Assembly: GCA_009763385.1 (NCBI GenBank)
Contig: CM019824.1
Location: 145,645,705 to 145,709,704, forward strand
DNA: 64,000 bases
Direction: 5' to 3'
Origin: Coix lacryma-jobi var. lacryma-jobi
Lineage: Eukaryota; Streptophyta; Magnoliopsida; Poales; Poaceae
This document shows, piece after piece, positions 42,443 through 54,690 of this stretch. A program made the position numbers and the translations under genes. Below the pieces are notes generated by a model that was given only the letters and a program-made list of their open reading frames with translations, did not search any database and was not told the DNA's origin. Positions within the stretch are counted from its first letter, which is position 1, and every line of letters begins with the position of its first letter.

Positions 42443-45076
42443 TCATGTCGATGAAGAAGCATTACCATGCAAGGATAAGAGCTTCTTGAGCAGCGCATTG
42501 GTCTCCTCCATCACCCTGTTGTTCTTCTCGGTCAGCATCTTCTACTCCTGCAGCTCTTTCTGTGTCCTCACCAGCTGTTCCTCGGCTTCTTCACTTTTCT
42601 TCTTGAGATCATCGAGTTCACCTTGAACAGCAGCCACCGCTTCAGCTACAAGTTGTTCCCGAAGCTCTCTTTCATCTGACTTGGAGGATGTCAGTGAAGC
42701 CAACACTCTTCAGGAAATGGTGTGAGCTGGTCTGGGAGAGCACCTTGGACACGAGGTCCACACTTGATGGTGGCGTCCCATCTTCATTAACAGGTTCAAC
42801 CCTCAAAGCTTCCATGTCAAGCTGAAATATCATGGATAGAAAACAATTACATGTTAATGCTATTTACGAACAACAAGATGAGAGTTGTTACTTATTGCAA
42901 TAATTTGAGGAAGACATGTGACACAAGATGAACATATTAAACAAAGGAACTTACAAGTGCTTCTCTTGCAGCTTGACTGAGGCCACGTTTGGAGCTGGTA
43001 TGTCAGGTCTGGAAGGCCTCCACCGCATCTAGTTCTTCACTCAGATCTGTGTTGGATTCTTCTCTGTTTCTCTTCTTCTTCTATTTCGTGGATAAACAAT
43101 CACAGCAAAAGTTGACTCAGATTACATGCAAGAAAATTTGATATGTTCAAATGTGTATGGAGAGTAGTACAAGGTACTTTGAACTTACATATTCATGTAA
43201 GTGTGCCACATAGGAGCGAGAACCCATAGCCTGATGATACTTGACTTTAGCGTGGTTCTGCTTGTTCTTTTCACATGTTTCCTACAAGAGAATTAACATG
43301 TCAGATGAGATTATAGGTTCAAAATGAGAAGAGCCTTTGCAAATTGATTGTGAAAGAAGCATATATGGTAAGATATCCATACCATGTTCTTTGGATCAGA
43401 CCACTTTGCAACTAGTGCCCTCTACTGTTCACCAGTCATGTAAGAAACAAGTGAAGTTGTCCTAATCTCATTTGCAGGAACACAATTGTAGTATTTCTGC
43501 TTCAACCGATAACACATTTGTTTTATCGTAGAGCGCATCGTATTTGTGCAAGCTTCTTGTGTTGGGTTGTTCTTAGAGTTAATGGCGAAGCGTCCCTAGG
43601 TAAAGGACAATTTCATAGTTAGTTAGTCAATTGAGCTTAAGCATGTATGCAAGTTAACCAAAAAAACAGTAATGCACTTACATTTAGCTGATTTACAAAA
43701 CTGGTGTAGTATTTCTCGTCTTTCTTGTAATCTTTCCAATGAGGTAGGATAGGCATGTTTTCCCGAATGATGATGCCAGCCTCTGATGCAAACTTGGCAG
43801 CTTGAACAGGTTCATGAGGCCTTTTATTGCCTTCAGCAACAACTATGGGCAATCTCCTTCCCATAGTTTTAGTCATCTTGTCCAGCTGTTTTCTCTTAGT
43901 CCCTGTTTAGTCCCCCCCCCCATTTTGCAACATTTTCCATCACACATCAACCATCACATCAATGTTTGGACGCATGCATGGAGTATTAAATGTAGGTAAA
44001 AAAATAACCAATTGTACTTTTGTGTGTACATGTTGAGACGAATCTTTGGAGTCTACGTAGTCCATATTTGGACAAAGTTTGTCAAATAACAACGAAAGTG
44101 CTACAGGAATTTTTTTTTGCAAAATTTCGCAACTAAACACACCCTTAGTTAGTTGCCTAGGTCTCCTTGGAGCTCACTCTGCAGTAGCTACAAAATAGAA
44201 GCCGCATTGAATAAAATGTTTTAGTTTCATGTAAATCAGCAAAAGAGATGTCATATTTTACTGACAAAATTACTATAATTTGTCTTCAGTTTGTTCACCT
44301 CCATCTACATTGCCTTCATTAGCACCTGTAGTGTCAAGACTAGCAGCTCCGTTGTCTTCCTCTGGAGGTAGTCTCTCATGATCAGTAGGTCCAGGTGTAG
44401 TATAACTGTCTGATATACCATCATAAGTATCTGTAGGAGCCTCTACATTGTCCCCATTTGTATCTGCACTATTAAGCCTTTTTGATGATCTTGTTTGGGC
44501 TCCAGAATGTTGCACCTGTGATTCTTCAGATGCCCTCACTCTCTTGCTCCTAGTTCCTGGAGGCATGTTAGGATCTCTCTTCTTAGAAGCGAGGGTTTTC
44601 CTTCTTCCACTTGGAGGATACTGTAAAAAAAAGTCATCCATGTGCAATATTAAGCAAGACCATATATTAATTACAGGTATGAAAAACATGATGAATCTAA
44701 AAGCAGGATCATATATTAAAGATGAGATTGAAAACATTCAAATGCAATTCAAATATTCCCCATCCACTACTTGGAAGGTTAAAGAAGCACCTTAATTGCC
44801 AGGGGTTCTGGATGCTCTTCAGATTCAATGTCATCATCATCACTATCTCCTTGATCATCTTCGCTAAGGAGATACTCTGATGAATCCGAATCTGAACTAT
44901 TGGTTTTCTTGTTTGTTGTTTTTCCTCTTTGTTGATGCAGGTTGTGGTAAAGAATTATTAAAACTGCCAGATAGATTGTGTAGTCCCAATTCTTGCATCC
45001 TCTTTAAATTGTCCGCCACATGTCTATCTCGGTTCCTCTCATAATCGGTTATTGGATGTTGTATTACTTGCAACAT
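42443..45076 (-). pseudogene. CACTA Transposase_24-type (TnpA-like) gene
   Basis: Minus-strand multi-exon gene. From ATG 45076: ITDYERNRDRHVADNL, then an acidic Ser/Asp exon to about 44793, and an exon 44620-44280 with a Lys/Arg-rich segment (KKRDPNMPPGTRSKRVR). Next comes the conserved part RLPIVVAEGNKRPHEPVQAA...PILPHWKDYKKDEKYY (43860-43690) and ACTNTMRSTIKQMCYRLKQKY (43555-43495), then further exons to a C-terminal coiled coil (LDDLKKKSEEAEEQLVRTQ) ending at TGA 42445-42443. Breaks include an in-frame TAG in the exon near 43424 and another at 42544-42542. A Tourist-like MITE sits in an intron. In En/Spm the homologous protein binds subterminal repeats. Exon limits are approximate. Confidence 0.6.
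43899..44144 (+). mobile_element. Tourist-like MITE in a CACTA gene intron
   Basis: Termini GTCCCTGTTTAGT and, on the other strand, GGGTGTGTTTAGT, with TTA on both sides (43896-43898, 44145-44147). The body has the common grass segment 'ggacgcatgcatggagtatt' and CAAATAACAACGAAAGTGCT. A fragment of the same family occurs at about 62836-62870. Confidence 0.7.
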
Positions 45077-45697
45077 AGTACAATGTGTCTATTAGTTCAT
45101 ATAAAGGATTTTACTAAGAACTAGGAGGTAATACTAATTGGCACAGAGATAAGAGGTAAGAGCAAGTATTGCCCACTGTAGAGCAAATAGAAAAGAGGTG
45201 ATAGGTTATAGATTAGATCGAAGAAAGACTAGAGGTGATATGTTCCATAACAGTAGTTCATGAATTAGTACATTGAAGTGAGATCGGGGGCATAGATATT
45301 CCACATCTGTATATCCATTATTAAATTGCAAGGCGTATGCAAAGCTGAAGGGTAGTACCAACTTAAAAAAATCCCATGAATACATGTGTATTACCTTCTT
45401 ATTATGCAGGTTGCTTGTTGTGTTGCCCCCTAGTTGCCACCATCAAGGTCATCAAAGGTGAAGCAGAGCTACTGCGGTGAACCCTTGTCGATGACGAAGC
45501 AGATCCAGTGCAAAGTCCTCGGTGATGACCCAAATCCTACGATGTTTAGAGTTAGGTCGTTGCGAGTGAAATGTGGATGGAGCCAGAATGGTCTTGGGAC
45601 GAGATAGAGAGGGATGCGGCCAACGAAGTAGTCGGTGACAACACAGCTCGTCGCCGGCTGTGGTCCCCCGGCGGTGGCGGTTTGGTGGGGTGGACTT

Positions 45698-46412
45698 TGT
45701 TAGAAGATTTGGGTTTGGCCCAAATGAATATTCCAAATAAATCCCAAAGGCCTACTCACACATGCATGGTATGGTAGGGGACTTTAGTCCCACACTGCTA
45801 CTTTAGAAGGAGGAAGGCCAACTTATATAGTTGAGCTATCTCCAGCTGGTTGAAGCTATTAAGGAGAGGCAAAGGAAGAAAACCCACACGCGTGCTCGCT
45901 CGACTCGCCTCGCCGGGCGGGGCGGGGCAGTGTGTGGCGTGGCATGGCGACTCGCGCAGGGCGCACGACATGCGCGTGAATGGTTCGACCGAGGCCTTGC
46001 GGGTGCGCGGCTTCCTTTTGCCACTCGATATTTTTGCATGCATGGAGAAAATTATGCTGGCCTATTTTAGCAAGCAATTATTCTCGTATTAATGGAGATT
46101 GACTCGTACACTAATGGTAGGTTCAATCACATTAATATTGTGATTACACGGTTGTCTCTTTCTAAAGATACAGCTGCGGCGTGTGTATAAAAGAGGGACG
46201 AGACGTCGTCCTCGGTACAACACATTCTTCTATTCCTCTGCCCTAGTGTTGCGCTGCTGCTGTGGACCCCATCCCGTCGCCGACGTGCCATCGGTGTTGG
46301 GAGAGCAGGATCTCCGAAGCCCGCATCTCCTCACGTCCCTGCACGGGGTAGGAGACGTATAAGGTTTTTGGAAGCGCCGTCGCGACTGCTCGCTGGACGT
46401 CTTCTTCCCTCT
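45698..46412 (+). repeat. truncated 5' LTR of Copia element C
   Basis: Matches 48202-48913 with scattered substitutions and small indels, then ends abruptly at CTTCCCTCTGCG where reverse transcriptase begins. Confidence 0.85.
46186..46193 (+). promoter_or_regulatory. TATA box of the Copia C LTR
   Basis: TATAAAAG; the same box is in the 3' LTR near 48689. It drives towards the LTR-reverse transcriptase junction about 220 bases downstream. Confidence 0.55.
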
Positions 46413-47658
46413 GCGGCTTCCCATGGTCTTCTTGTACATCAAATGGATGTGAAGACAACTTTCCTTAATGGAGAGCTGGAGGAAGAAATTTATATGGATC
46501 AGCCTGATGGATTTATAGCACAAGGACAAGAGGGCAAGGTGTGCAGGTTACTCAAATCCTTGTATGGTCTAAAGCAGGCACCCAAACAGTGGCATGAGAA
46601 GTTTGATAATACGTATACTTTAACCTCTGCTGGGTTTGCTGTAAATGAAGCTGATACTTGTGCGTACTATCGTTATGGTGGGGGCAAAGGAGTAATCTTG
46701 TTCTTGTATGTTGACGATATACTGATTTTTGGGACAAGCATCGATGAGATTAATGATGTAAAAATCATTTTTATCCCAAAACTTTGACATGAAGGATTTG
46801 GGGAAAGCGGATGTGATCCTTAATATTAAACTTAATAAGGACAAGAATGGGATTACTCTTTTGCAGTCTCATTATGTGGAAAAGGTTTTGAGCCGTTTTG
46901 GCTATATGGATAGCAAACCTTCTCCAACACCCTATGATCCTAGTCTGATTATTCGAAAGAATCAAAGGCTAGGAAAGGATCAACTGAGATACTCCTAGAT
47001 TATTGGCTCATTGATGTATCTAGCTAGCGCAACTCACCCTGACATCTCATTTGTTGTAAGCAAGTTGAGTAGATTCACATCTAGTCCAGGAGATGATCAT
47101 TGGCGCGATATTGATCGAGTAATGCGCTATTTAAAGGGCACAATGAGCTATGTGATTCACTATTCAGGGTACTCAGGTGTACTTGAAGGATATAGTGATT
47201 CAAACTGGATTATAGATGCTGATGAGCTAAAGGCCACTAGTGGATATATCTTCACTTTAGGAGGTGGTGCTGTCTCTTGAAGATCTTGTAAGGAGACAAT
47301 ACTTACAAAATCGACAATGGAGGCAGAACTCGCAGCTCTGGACACAGCCTCTACTGAAGCTGAATGGTTGAGAGAACTGTTGATGGACTTGCCTGTGGTT
47401 GAAAAACCAATTCCTGCTATTCTCATAAACTGTGATAACCAAACGGTTATTACGAAGGTGAAAAATAGACAGGATAATATGAAGTCCAACAAACATGTGA
47501 AACGTAGACTGAAGTCTGTCAGGAAATTTAGAAACTCCAGAGTAATAGCTATGGACTACATCCAGACAGCTAAGAACCTGACAGATCCCTTTACAAAGGG
47601 ACTATCACGTACTGTGATTGATAATGCATCAAAGGAGATGGGACTGAGACCCATGTGA
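46368..47658 (+). pseudogene. LTR-fused Copia reverse transcriptase and RNase H
   Basis: A frame opens at ATG 46368 inside the LTR and passes the deletion junction into reverse transcriptase: SHGLLVHQMDVKTTFLNG, SLYGLKQAPKQWHEKF and LYVDDILIFG (the YVDD is intact). A frameshift lies near 46785 at a T-run, then the thumb region from 46789 with a stop TAG at 46996-46998, then DISFVVSKLSRF...MRYLKG and RNase H (GYSDSNW...GGGAVS) with a TGA at 47278-47280. The last frame 47317-47658 has TMEAELAALDTASTEAEWL and ends KEMGLRPM. Four pieces, so no full enzyme is possible. Confidence 0.8.
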
Positions 47659-48201
47659 GTTAACCTCAGTAGTAACCCAACCTATGTGTCCGGAGATCCC
47701 GTGAATTAGGATCTGGGGAAAATAAGCTGCTGGTTGACGGGAGAGTACATTTTTTACTTAACTCACTCTGTTGGAGATGCAATACTCTCATTTCTGTAAG
47801 GCAGGTTGACTTTGTCTTAATGTGTTCTGAGGCTCTACATCAAGATACTGTCCTACAGAGTATCTTTGTAAGAACACACCTATGTGAGCTGAACTGTTAG
47901 TCGCAGTTTGTGAGATTTGGGAACTCTCTAAGAAGCTCATGAAGTGAGATAGGAGTATGACTTATACGCTCCACTCGCAGGGTAGGCATATGGCAGCCTA
48001 GTATCAGTCAAGACGTCAAGTGAAGCTTGTTCGCACCAAACTGTCAATTCAAGGCCTAGTCCATTGTGCAGTTGTGGATGAGCCTAGCTTATCGCTCTAG
48101 GTGGATGTTCAACCTTAACCGGTCTCCACTGAATAGCTGGTATATTAACAGTACTTTGGTACAAGAAGGATGAAGAGTGCCTCTGGGATCTGATGGGGGG
48201 T

Positions 48202-49179
48202 TGTTCGAAGATTGGGCTTGGCCCAAATGAATATTCCAAATAAATCCCAAAGGCCCACTCACACATGCATGGTATGGTGGGGGACTTTAGTCCCACACTG
48301 CTACTCTAGAAGGAGGAAGGACAACTTATATAGTTGAGCTATCTCCAACTGGTTGAAGCAATTGAGGAGAGGCAAAGGAAGAAAACCCACACGCGCGCTC
48401 GCTCGCCTCGCCTCGCCGGGTTGGACCAGGCGGGGCAGGGCGGGGCATGGCGACTTGCGCAGGGTGCACGACATGCGCGTGAATGGTCCGACCGAGGCCT
48501 TGCGGGTGCGCGGCTTCCTTTTGCCACTCGATATTTTTGCATGCATGGAGAAAATTGCGCTGGCCTGTTTTACAAAGCAATTATTCTCGTATTAATGGAG
48601 ATTGACTCGTACACTAATGGTAGGTTCAATCACATTAATATTGTGATTACGCGGTTGTCTCTTTCTAAAGATACAGCTGCGGCGTGTGTATAAAAGAGGG
48701 ACGAGACGTCGTCCTCGGTACAACACATTCTTTTATTCTTCTACCCTAGTGCTGCGCTGCTGCTGTGGACCCCATCCCGTCGCTAACGTGCCATCGGTGC
48801 CGGGAGAGCAGGATCTCCGAAGCCCGCGTCTCCTCGCGTCCCTGCACGGGGTAGGGGATGTATAAGGTTTTTGGGAAGCGCCGTCACGACTGCTCGCTGG
48901 ACGTCTTCTTTCCTCCGCGTCGACTTCGCCGGTCTTCATCAACGATCTGCTTCGTCTTCTCTTGCGCTAGTTCCTAGTGCCGACAACCCCACTGTAAGCA
49001 TGTCTTCAATCTCACTGTTCTTCCATTTCATGTTCTTAATGTTATTAGCGATACATAGCCTGGATATGTCTCGGATCACACTGCTAGCGGTAGATTACAT
49101 ATCTACGATACATGTTGTTTATCTTTTCCTCATTGTCAGAATTAATTTATGCATCACTAAATTGCTATTATTTCGAACA
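48202..49179 (+). repeat. 3' LTR of Copia element C
   Basis: 978 bases, TGTTCG at the left and CGAACA at the right, followed by GACTT. Confidence 0.88.
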
Positions 49180-49462
49180 GACTTTAGGTGGAAAGAGGGA
49201 GGGAACAGCTCATGGACGGCGGTTGTGTTCCGTCTGGACGATGTGATACCTGGTCATTGTGGTCGAGGAAACAGCTCGTCGACGGCGATTGAGTCCAGGC
49301 AGCGGAGGCTAGGGTAGGAGAAATAGGGATGAGAGGAATTAATTAAGGGGATAAATATGTGATTAGTGGCGGGATCAATTTTCGGGACGACGCCTGTTTT
49401 GGCGCTTTTTTGCCACAAGCTGGGGTATGTCGTCATTAAACTAAACCACATCGAAGGGTTAT

Positions 49463-49526
49463 CGAAATGATTTTAATAGCACAGTGGTAAGGCATGTCGA
49501 TTTTGGTGCATTGGTCCTGGGTTCCT
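49463..49526 (+). mobile_element. tRNA-like SINE head, split by element B
   Basis: TAGCACAGTGGTAAGGC fits a pol III A box; GGTCCTGGGTTC at 49513-49524 joins CGTATCC at 61370-61376 to give a good B box once element B is removed. The remainder (GGGAGGCAATTTTTTG) lies at 61380-61395. It is either a tRNA-derived SINE or a tRNA relic. Confidence 0.5.
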
Positions 49527-49954
49527 TGACGGACCAGGATGTCAAAGATATCATTAGAAGATGATTACTCCAACTAACCCTGGTCGACACGGGAGATCCG
49601 AAAACTTGATACGAAGCATACATGGATTAGGACTCTCATTGTAACTTAGTCGAGTTCCTAAGGGAAGTCTTGTAATTAGAAAAGGACTCCTCTGTTGTAA
49701 CCGACTAGGACTCGGTATACACCGTGCTTTACCCGGATATATAAGGGGAAGCGGGCGCCGACCCCTATCATTGAATCTTGAATCATAAAACAAGGCACAC
49801 GCCGCACTAGATGTAAGGTATTACACTATTAAGCGGCCTGAACCAGTATAAATCGTTGTCCCTGTGTACTCGCCGAGTTCTATGAACGCCGATCCCCACC
49901 GAACAAATCATCTGAGATCCCTCAAGACGAGTTGCCGGTTAACAAACACCGACA
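49527..49954 (+). repeat. 5' LTR of element B
   Basis: 428 bases, with TATATAAG at 49738-49745 as the likely promoter TATA box. Confidence 0.88.
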
Positions 49955-49956
49955 GC

Positions 49957-49974
49957 TGGCGCGCCAGGTAGGGG
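49957..49974 (+). other. primer binding site of element B
   Basis: TGGCGCGCCAGGTAGGGG, two bases after the LTR, a well-known type of site in grass Tat elements. Confidence 0.65.
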
Positions 49975-50018
49975 CTCTCGGCGATTCCGCAATCAAGGGC
50001 TCGACGAACCATTTCAAC

Positions 50019-52626
50019 ATGTTCTCGGCGGGATCAATTTTTCGTTTTGGCTCATGGACATGCACCGCAGATGATCAGGGAAAGCTGCATAGTCAACTTC
50101 AAACAGACTCAAAAGCGCAAGCCATGTAAAAAACAGATCATCTCGCCCGAGAACTAGCAAACCTCACAATCCAAGAATCGCAAGAATCTGGGAACCAGGC
50201 AGAGTCATCCGACTCCTACTCGGATACGAACTCTCGATCCAGGAAGGACTCGGATTCCACGCATCATATCCCCTTTGGACTGCGCAATTTGGCTGAGAAC
50301 TTCCAAGAGTTGATTGGATCAAACTTCAAAAAGCTTCAACAGATCCCGCTGATAGGAGCTCAGCAGGGACTCGTTTTCAGCTCAACCGAGGAAGGTAACA
50401 TCGTCCATTGGCTAATACAACCAGCCTCGGCTAGGTTGGTTAGCACAATCGACCAGATTCTCCCGTACCAACATGGACATCAGCTCCCCTTTGAGGAACA
50501 TGATACCTCAACAGAGCTAAACTCCAGTGCCTCTACCTTGGAGTCGGTGACACCGGGATCAACAAACCAGGGCTACACTTGTGAAGTCCTCATGGCAGGA
50601 CATCAGTCATCTCTATGACCTCCAACTCCTCCAGATGTCCTCCGAGATGATGAAACCTTGAGTATGATATCCGATAACGACCTAGAAGGACCCGGAGAAT
50701 CCGAGACTATGAAGGCAGAAAGAATAAGAAGGAAACAGGCCAAAGATGCTCGCAGAAGGCGAGCTACTCATCGAAAGGAGGCTATGGAGCGCTACCAAGT
50801 GCGGCTAGAAGAATATAATAGTCGAAGGCGTTTGGAAGAGGAAGCCGAGCGCCAAGTTCGTCAAGAAAGGGACCAGGAAATTCAATCTCACGACGATCGC
50901 AATCGACGACGAGCCGACTGCTCGCACAACCTCGAACCTGAATTCTTGAGGGTAGCTGGTCACAAAGTGTATCAGACACCCTACCAAAACATCTTGGCTT
51001 TAGCCGCGGAGATGAGAGCCAAGGACAACCGCACCCCTGATGAAGAACGACGGTTGATCATGCTTCAGACTACCGCGCTACAGCTCAAAGATCGAAACCT
51101 TGAGTCCTTAGCCGACGAACAAGATTCATCTCATCCCAGCCAAAGACGACCCGTTCATGAGCAGCTCGGCCGGGCTCCAGTAAGGAGTCGTCTGGGCAAC
51201 CGGGTACCTGATCAAGCTGAAGGAGGAGCCAAATCATCATATCGAGGAGTCAACATCCTAGCATCCAACATAGTCGATCGCTTCCCCTGCTTTTCCCAGA
51301 GACTCCGAGCAGTCCCGTTCCCACAAAAGTACAAGGCCCGGAAACTACTCAAAGTATGACGGGAAGACAGAACCCAAGCGGTGGCTCAGGCTGTATGCTC
51401 AAGCAGTCAAGTTAGCAGGAGGAAGCAATGATGTTTAGGCACTATTTCTCCCCATGGCTCTAGAAACAATGCCCCTTGCATTGTTTGACAGACTTAAGCC
51501 CAAGTCCATTAACTCCTGAGAACAACTTCACCGCATTTTCATAGAGAGCTTTGCGGGTGTCCCAGAGCGATCGGACCCTCGAACCAAGCTTAGAACCTGC
51601 AAGCAGCAGAAAAACGAGACAATGTGAGAATACTACAGACGCTTCTCCGAAATCCGCTCCACAGTCTCCGACATAACAGACAGAGAAGTAATCGACCTTT
51701 TTGGCAATGGAATTTGCGAAAGGTACAATTACAAGGATTTTATCAAGCTTGACCCGACCACCGCTGACGAGTTTCACCGGGCAGCAAACTCCATGATGGC
51801 GACAGAAGAACGCACACAGGAGCGCTTTCCCGAAAGAAACATGCAAGGTGATCGAGGAAATAATCAAAGAGGAAACCAGACTGCTCAGCAAAACACCCGC
51901 AAGAGAACAGGGGACAACACTGTTGCAGCCATGGAACCTCAGAAAAAGGGGAACAAGCCCTCCAGCTTTGACGACCTCCTCGACAGCCCATGCCCTTTCC
52001 ATCCAAAAGGAGTACACCAGGCTAGGCATTGTCGACAACTCAAAGAGAGAGGTTTGAACTCCGACTTCAACAAGAACAGAAAGGACAAGGGGAAGAAAGC
52101 AGCTGAAGACCCTCAGCAGGACACCGGCGGTTTCCAACACCCCAAAGGCACCATCAATGTCATATTTGGGGGAGTAACCACCAGTGACAGTAAGCACCTG
52201 CAGAAGCTCTCCCTACGGGAAATTATGTCTATCGAACCAGCTACCCCCAAATATCTTGATTGGTCCGAGCATTCGATCAATTTCTCTCGAGCAGACCAAT
52301 GGACCAACGTTTCCAATGCAGGGCACTACCCACTAGTCCTGGATCCTACGGTCGCAGGATTCAAATTGGGAAGAGTACTCATAGACGGAGGAGCAGGACA
52401 CAACGACATCTTTGCAAGCACCCTACGCAAGATGAACCTGGACCTTGCAACTCAACTCACACCATCAAGTGCCCCCTTTTATGGCATAGTACCCGGAAAG
52501 GCGGTCATACCACTCGGAAAGATCATACTACCTGTCGCTTTTGGAACTCAAAATAACTATCGGACTGAGTACATCAGTTTTGAGGTAGCCGACTTCGAAT
52601 CATCATACCACGCCATATTTGGATGA
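50019..52626 (+). pseudogene. gag: Gag and protease of element B (broken)
   Basis: From ATG 50019 one frame runs through stops at 50127-50129 (TAA) and 50616-50618 (TGA) to 51359, covering a long Arg/Glu-rich coiled region. A frameshift near 51300 then leads into the Gag core (YDGKTEPKRWLRLYAQA, 51354 on) with stops at 51437, 51518 and 51622. A CPFHPKGVHQARHC zinc-knuckle-like motif (about 51990) and a protease with VLIDGGAGHNDIFAST (about 52373) follow. The motif after the catalytic Asp reads GGAGHN where the family usually has GGSS, so protease activity is doubtful. The stretch ends at TGA 52624-52626 within the protease. Confidence 0.75.
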
Positions 52627-54690
52627 CCAGCCATTGCCAAATTTATGGCAGTGCCGCACTATCCATACCTTCTATTGAAGATGTCGGGTCCTAAAGGTAT
52701 TCTAACTTTCAAAGGCGACTTGAAGCGATCCTTCGACTGTGACACAGAAGCTGTTCAAATCGCCGAAAAAGCTCAACTCGCCCTGGAAGTATAGGAACTC
52801 GCGCAGATGGTACATAACGCCAAGCCTCGAGATTCAGAAATCCCAACCAAGAAGGCGGGCGCTATCCAACCATCAGCAGAAGTCTCTACAAAGGATATTG
52901 ATCTAGAAACTGGCGATCCCTCAAAGACAGCAGTTATCAGCGCTCACCTATCTGAAGAATAGGAACTCGCGCTCACCAAGTTCCTTAGAGCAAACAAAGA
53001 TATATTTGCTTGGAAACCGGCTGATATGTCAGGTGTTCCAAGGAACTTGGCTGAGCACAAGCTGGAGTTAAAAGAGGGATCCAGACCCATCAAGCAAAGG
53101 CTACGACGATTCTCACCCCGAGAAAGAGGCAATCAAGAAGGAAATAGCTAAACTACTCGCAGCCGGGTTCATCAGAGAAATTCTCCACCCCGAGTGGTTA
53201 GCTAACCCAGTACTAGTAAAAAAGAAGAACTCTGCAAAGTGGCACATGTGCGTCGACTACACAGATCTCAACAAGCACTGTCCAAAGGATCCTTTTGGGT
53301 TACCAAGGATAGATCAAATAGTTGACTCCACCGCAGGTTCTGCTCTACTATCCTTCCTGGATTGCTACTCAGGGTACCATCAGATTGCTCTCAAAGAAGA
53401 AGACCAACCCAAGACATCGTTTATAACCCCCTTTGGTGCCTATTGTTATAAAACCATGTCCTTTGGGTTGAAGAACGCAGGGGCCACTTATCAGCGGGCT
53501 ATCCAAGATTGTTTGGGCGACCAAATCGGCCGCAATGCAGAGGCTTATGTTGATGATGTGGTTATAAAGACAAAGGATCCGACTACCCTCATATCAGAGC
53601 TAGAGGAAACCTTTACCAGGTTATGATCATACAAATGGAGGCTCAACCCCATGAAGTGCGTACTTGCAGTACCCTCAGGTCAATTACTCGGATTCCTCGT
53701 TAGCCATCGAGGCATCGAGGCTAGTCAAAAATAGATAATGACCATCATCAGTATGAAGCCACCAACTTCGGTCAGGGATGTTCAGAAACTCACTGGGTGT
53801 ATGGCTGCACTCAACAGATTTATCTCATGGTTGGGAGAAAAGGGACTACCTTTCCTCAAATTACTCAAAACTGGTGATAAATTTCAGTGGACGGAAGAAG
53901 CGGACAGGGCCTTTGAACAGCTCAAAGGATACCTCACCAATTCTCATATACTAAAACCACCGGAACCCAAGGAACCAATGATGCTATACATCGCGGCTAC
54001 CACACATGTTGTAAGCACAGCAATTGTAGTGGAGCGCAAAGATGATAAGCATATCTACAACACCCAACGACCAGTGTATTACATCAGCGAGGTACTCTCC
54101 GACTCCAAGGCTAGGTACCCGCAAGTTTAAAAATTGCTCTACGCTCTACTCGTATCATCAAGGAAGCTACGACACTATTTCGAAGCGCACGAAATCACAG
54201 TTGTCACGGATTTTCCATTGGGAGAAATCCTCCACAACTGTGATGCTACAGGAAGAATTTCCAAATGGGCAGTCGAGCTGGGGGCACTCAATATCAAGTT
54301 CACTCCATGAAAAGCTATCAAGTCACAAGCGCTAGCTGATTTCATCGCTGAATGGACAGAATTACAGCAGGTTCAAGACAATGCTATCCCTGAACATTGG
54401 AAGATGTACTTTGACGGGTCCCTAAAACTCGGTGGAGCAGGTGCCAGAGTCCTACTTGTATCACCCGCTGGAGAGCAACTCAAGTATGTGTTGCAAATAA
54501 TGTGGCCTGTTACCAACAATGAAGCAGAATATGAGGCGCTACTACACGGGTTAAGGCTAGCAGTCACATTGGGCATCAAGCGACTCCTAGTCTATGGCGA
54601 TTCCTCTGTGGTGATTCACCAAGTCAACAAAGATTGGGATTGCACCAAGGAAACAATGAACGCCTATTGCGCTGAAGTGTGCTCTGGGCG
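52627..54690 (+). pseudogene. pol: Reverse transcriptase and RNase H of element B (broken)
   Basis: After the protease come KFLRANKDIFAWKPADM (near 52980) and reverse transcriptase 53246-53626 with MCVDYTDLNK, LLSFLDCYSGYHQI and an intact EAYVDDVVIKT. Stops or shifts occur at about 52792, 52960, 53138, 53624 and 53730. The connection domain (53738-54130) ends at a stop, and RNase H runs from MYFDGSLKLGGAG (54404) with NNEAEYEALLHGL and YGDSSVVIHQV. RNase H is cut short at about 54685 by a deletion. Confidence 0.78.

Larger units (their letters stand above)
45698..49179 (+). mobile_element. Copia element C with large internal deletion
   Basis: Flanked by a perfect GACTT duplication (45693-45697, 49180-49184). 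The 3' LTR is complete (48202-49179, TGTTCGAAG...TTTCGAACA); the 5' LTR stops at about 46412 and joins reverse transcriptase directly. The end of the 5' LTR, primer site, gag, protease, integrase and the N-terminal part of reverse transcriptase are missing. The remaining pol (46413-47658) is of the Tork-like Copia type. A G-rich tract (48194-48201) is the polypurine tract. Confidence 0.85.
41535..49460 (-). mobile_element. CACTA (En/Spm) element, interrupted
   Basis: A subterminal repeat block (41535-42210) is followed by a minus-strand Transposase_24-type gene (45076-42443) and GC-rich leader sequence that resumes after Copia element C (49185 on). I could not locate exact CACTA termini or the 3-base duplication, so the limits are approximate. 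Confidence 0.6.

Noticed and set aside
45798..46092. frames on both strands around 45800-46090 and again 48301-48595
   Set aside because: They are the same LTR segment of Copia C occurring twice, with no domain.
49463..49526. functional tRNA gene
   Set aside because: Only box-like words are seen; no cloverleaf could be traced and the B box is split by element B.
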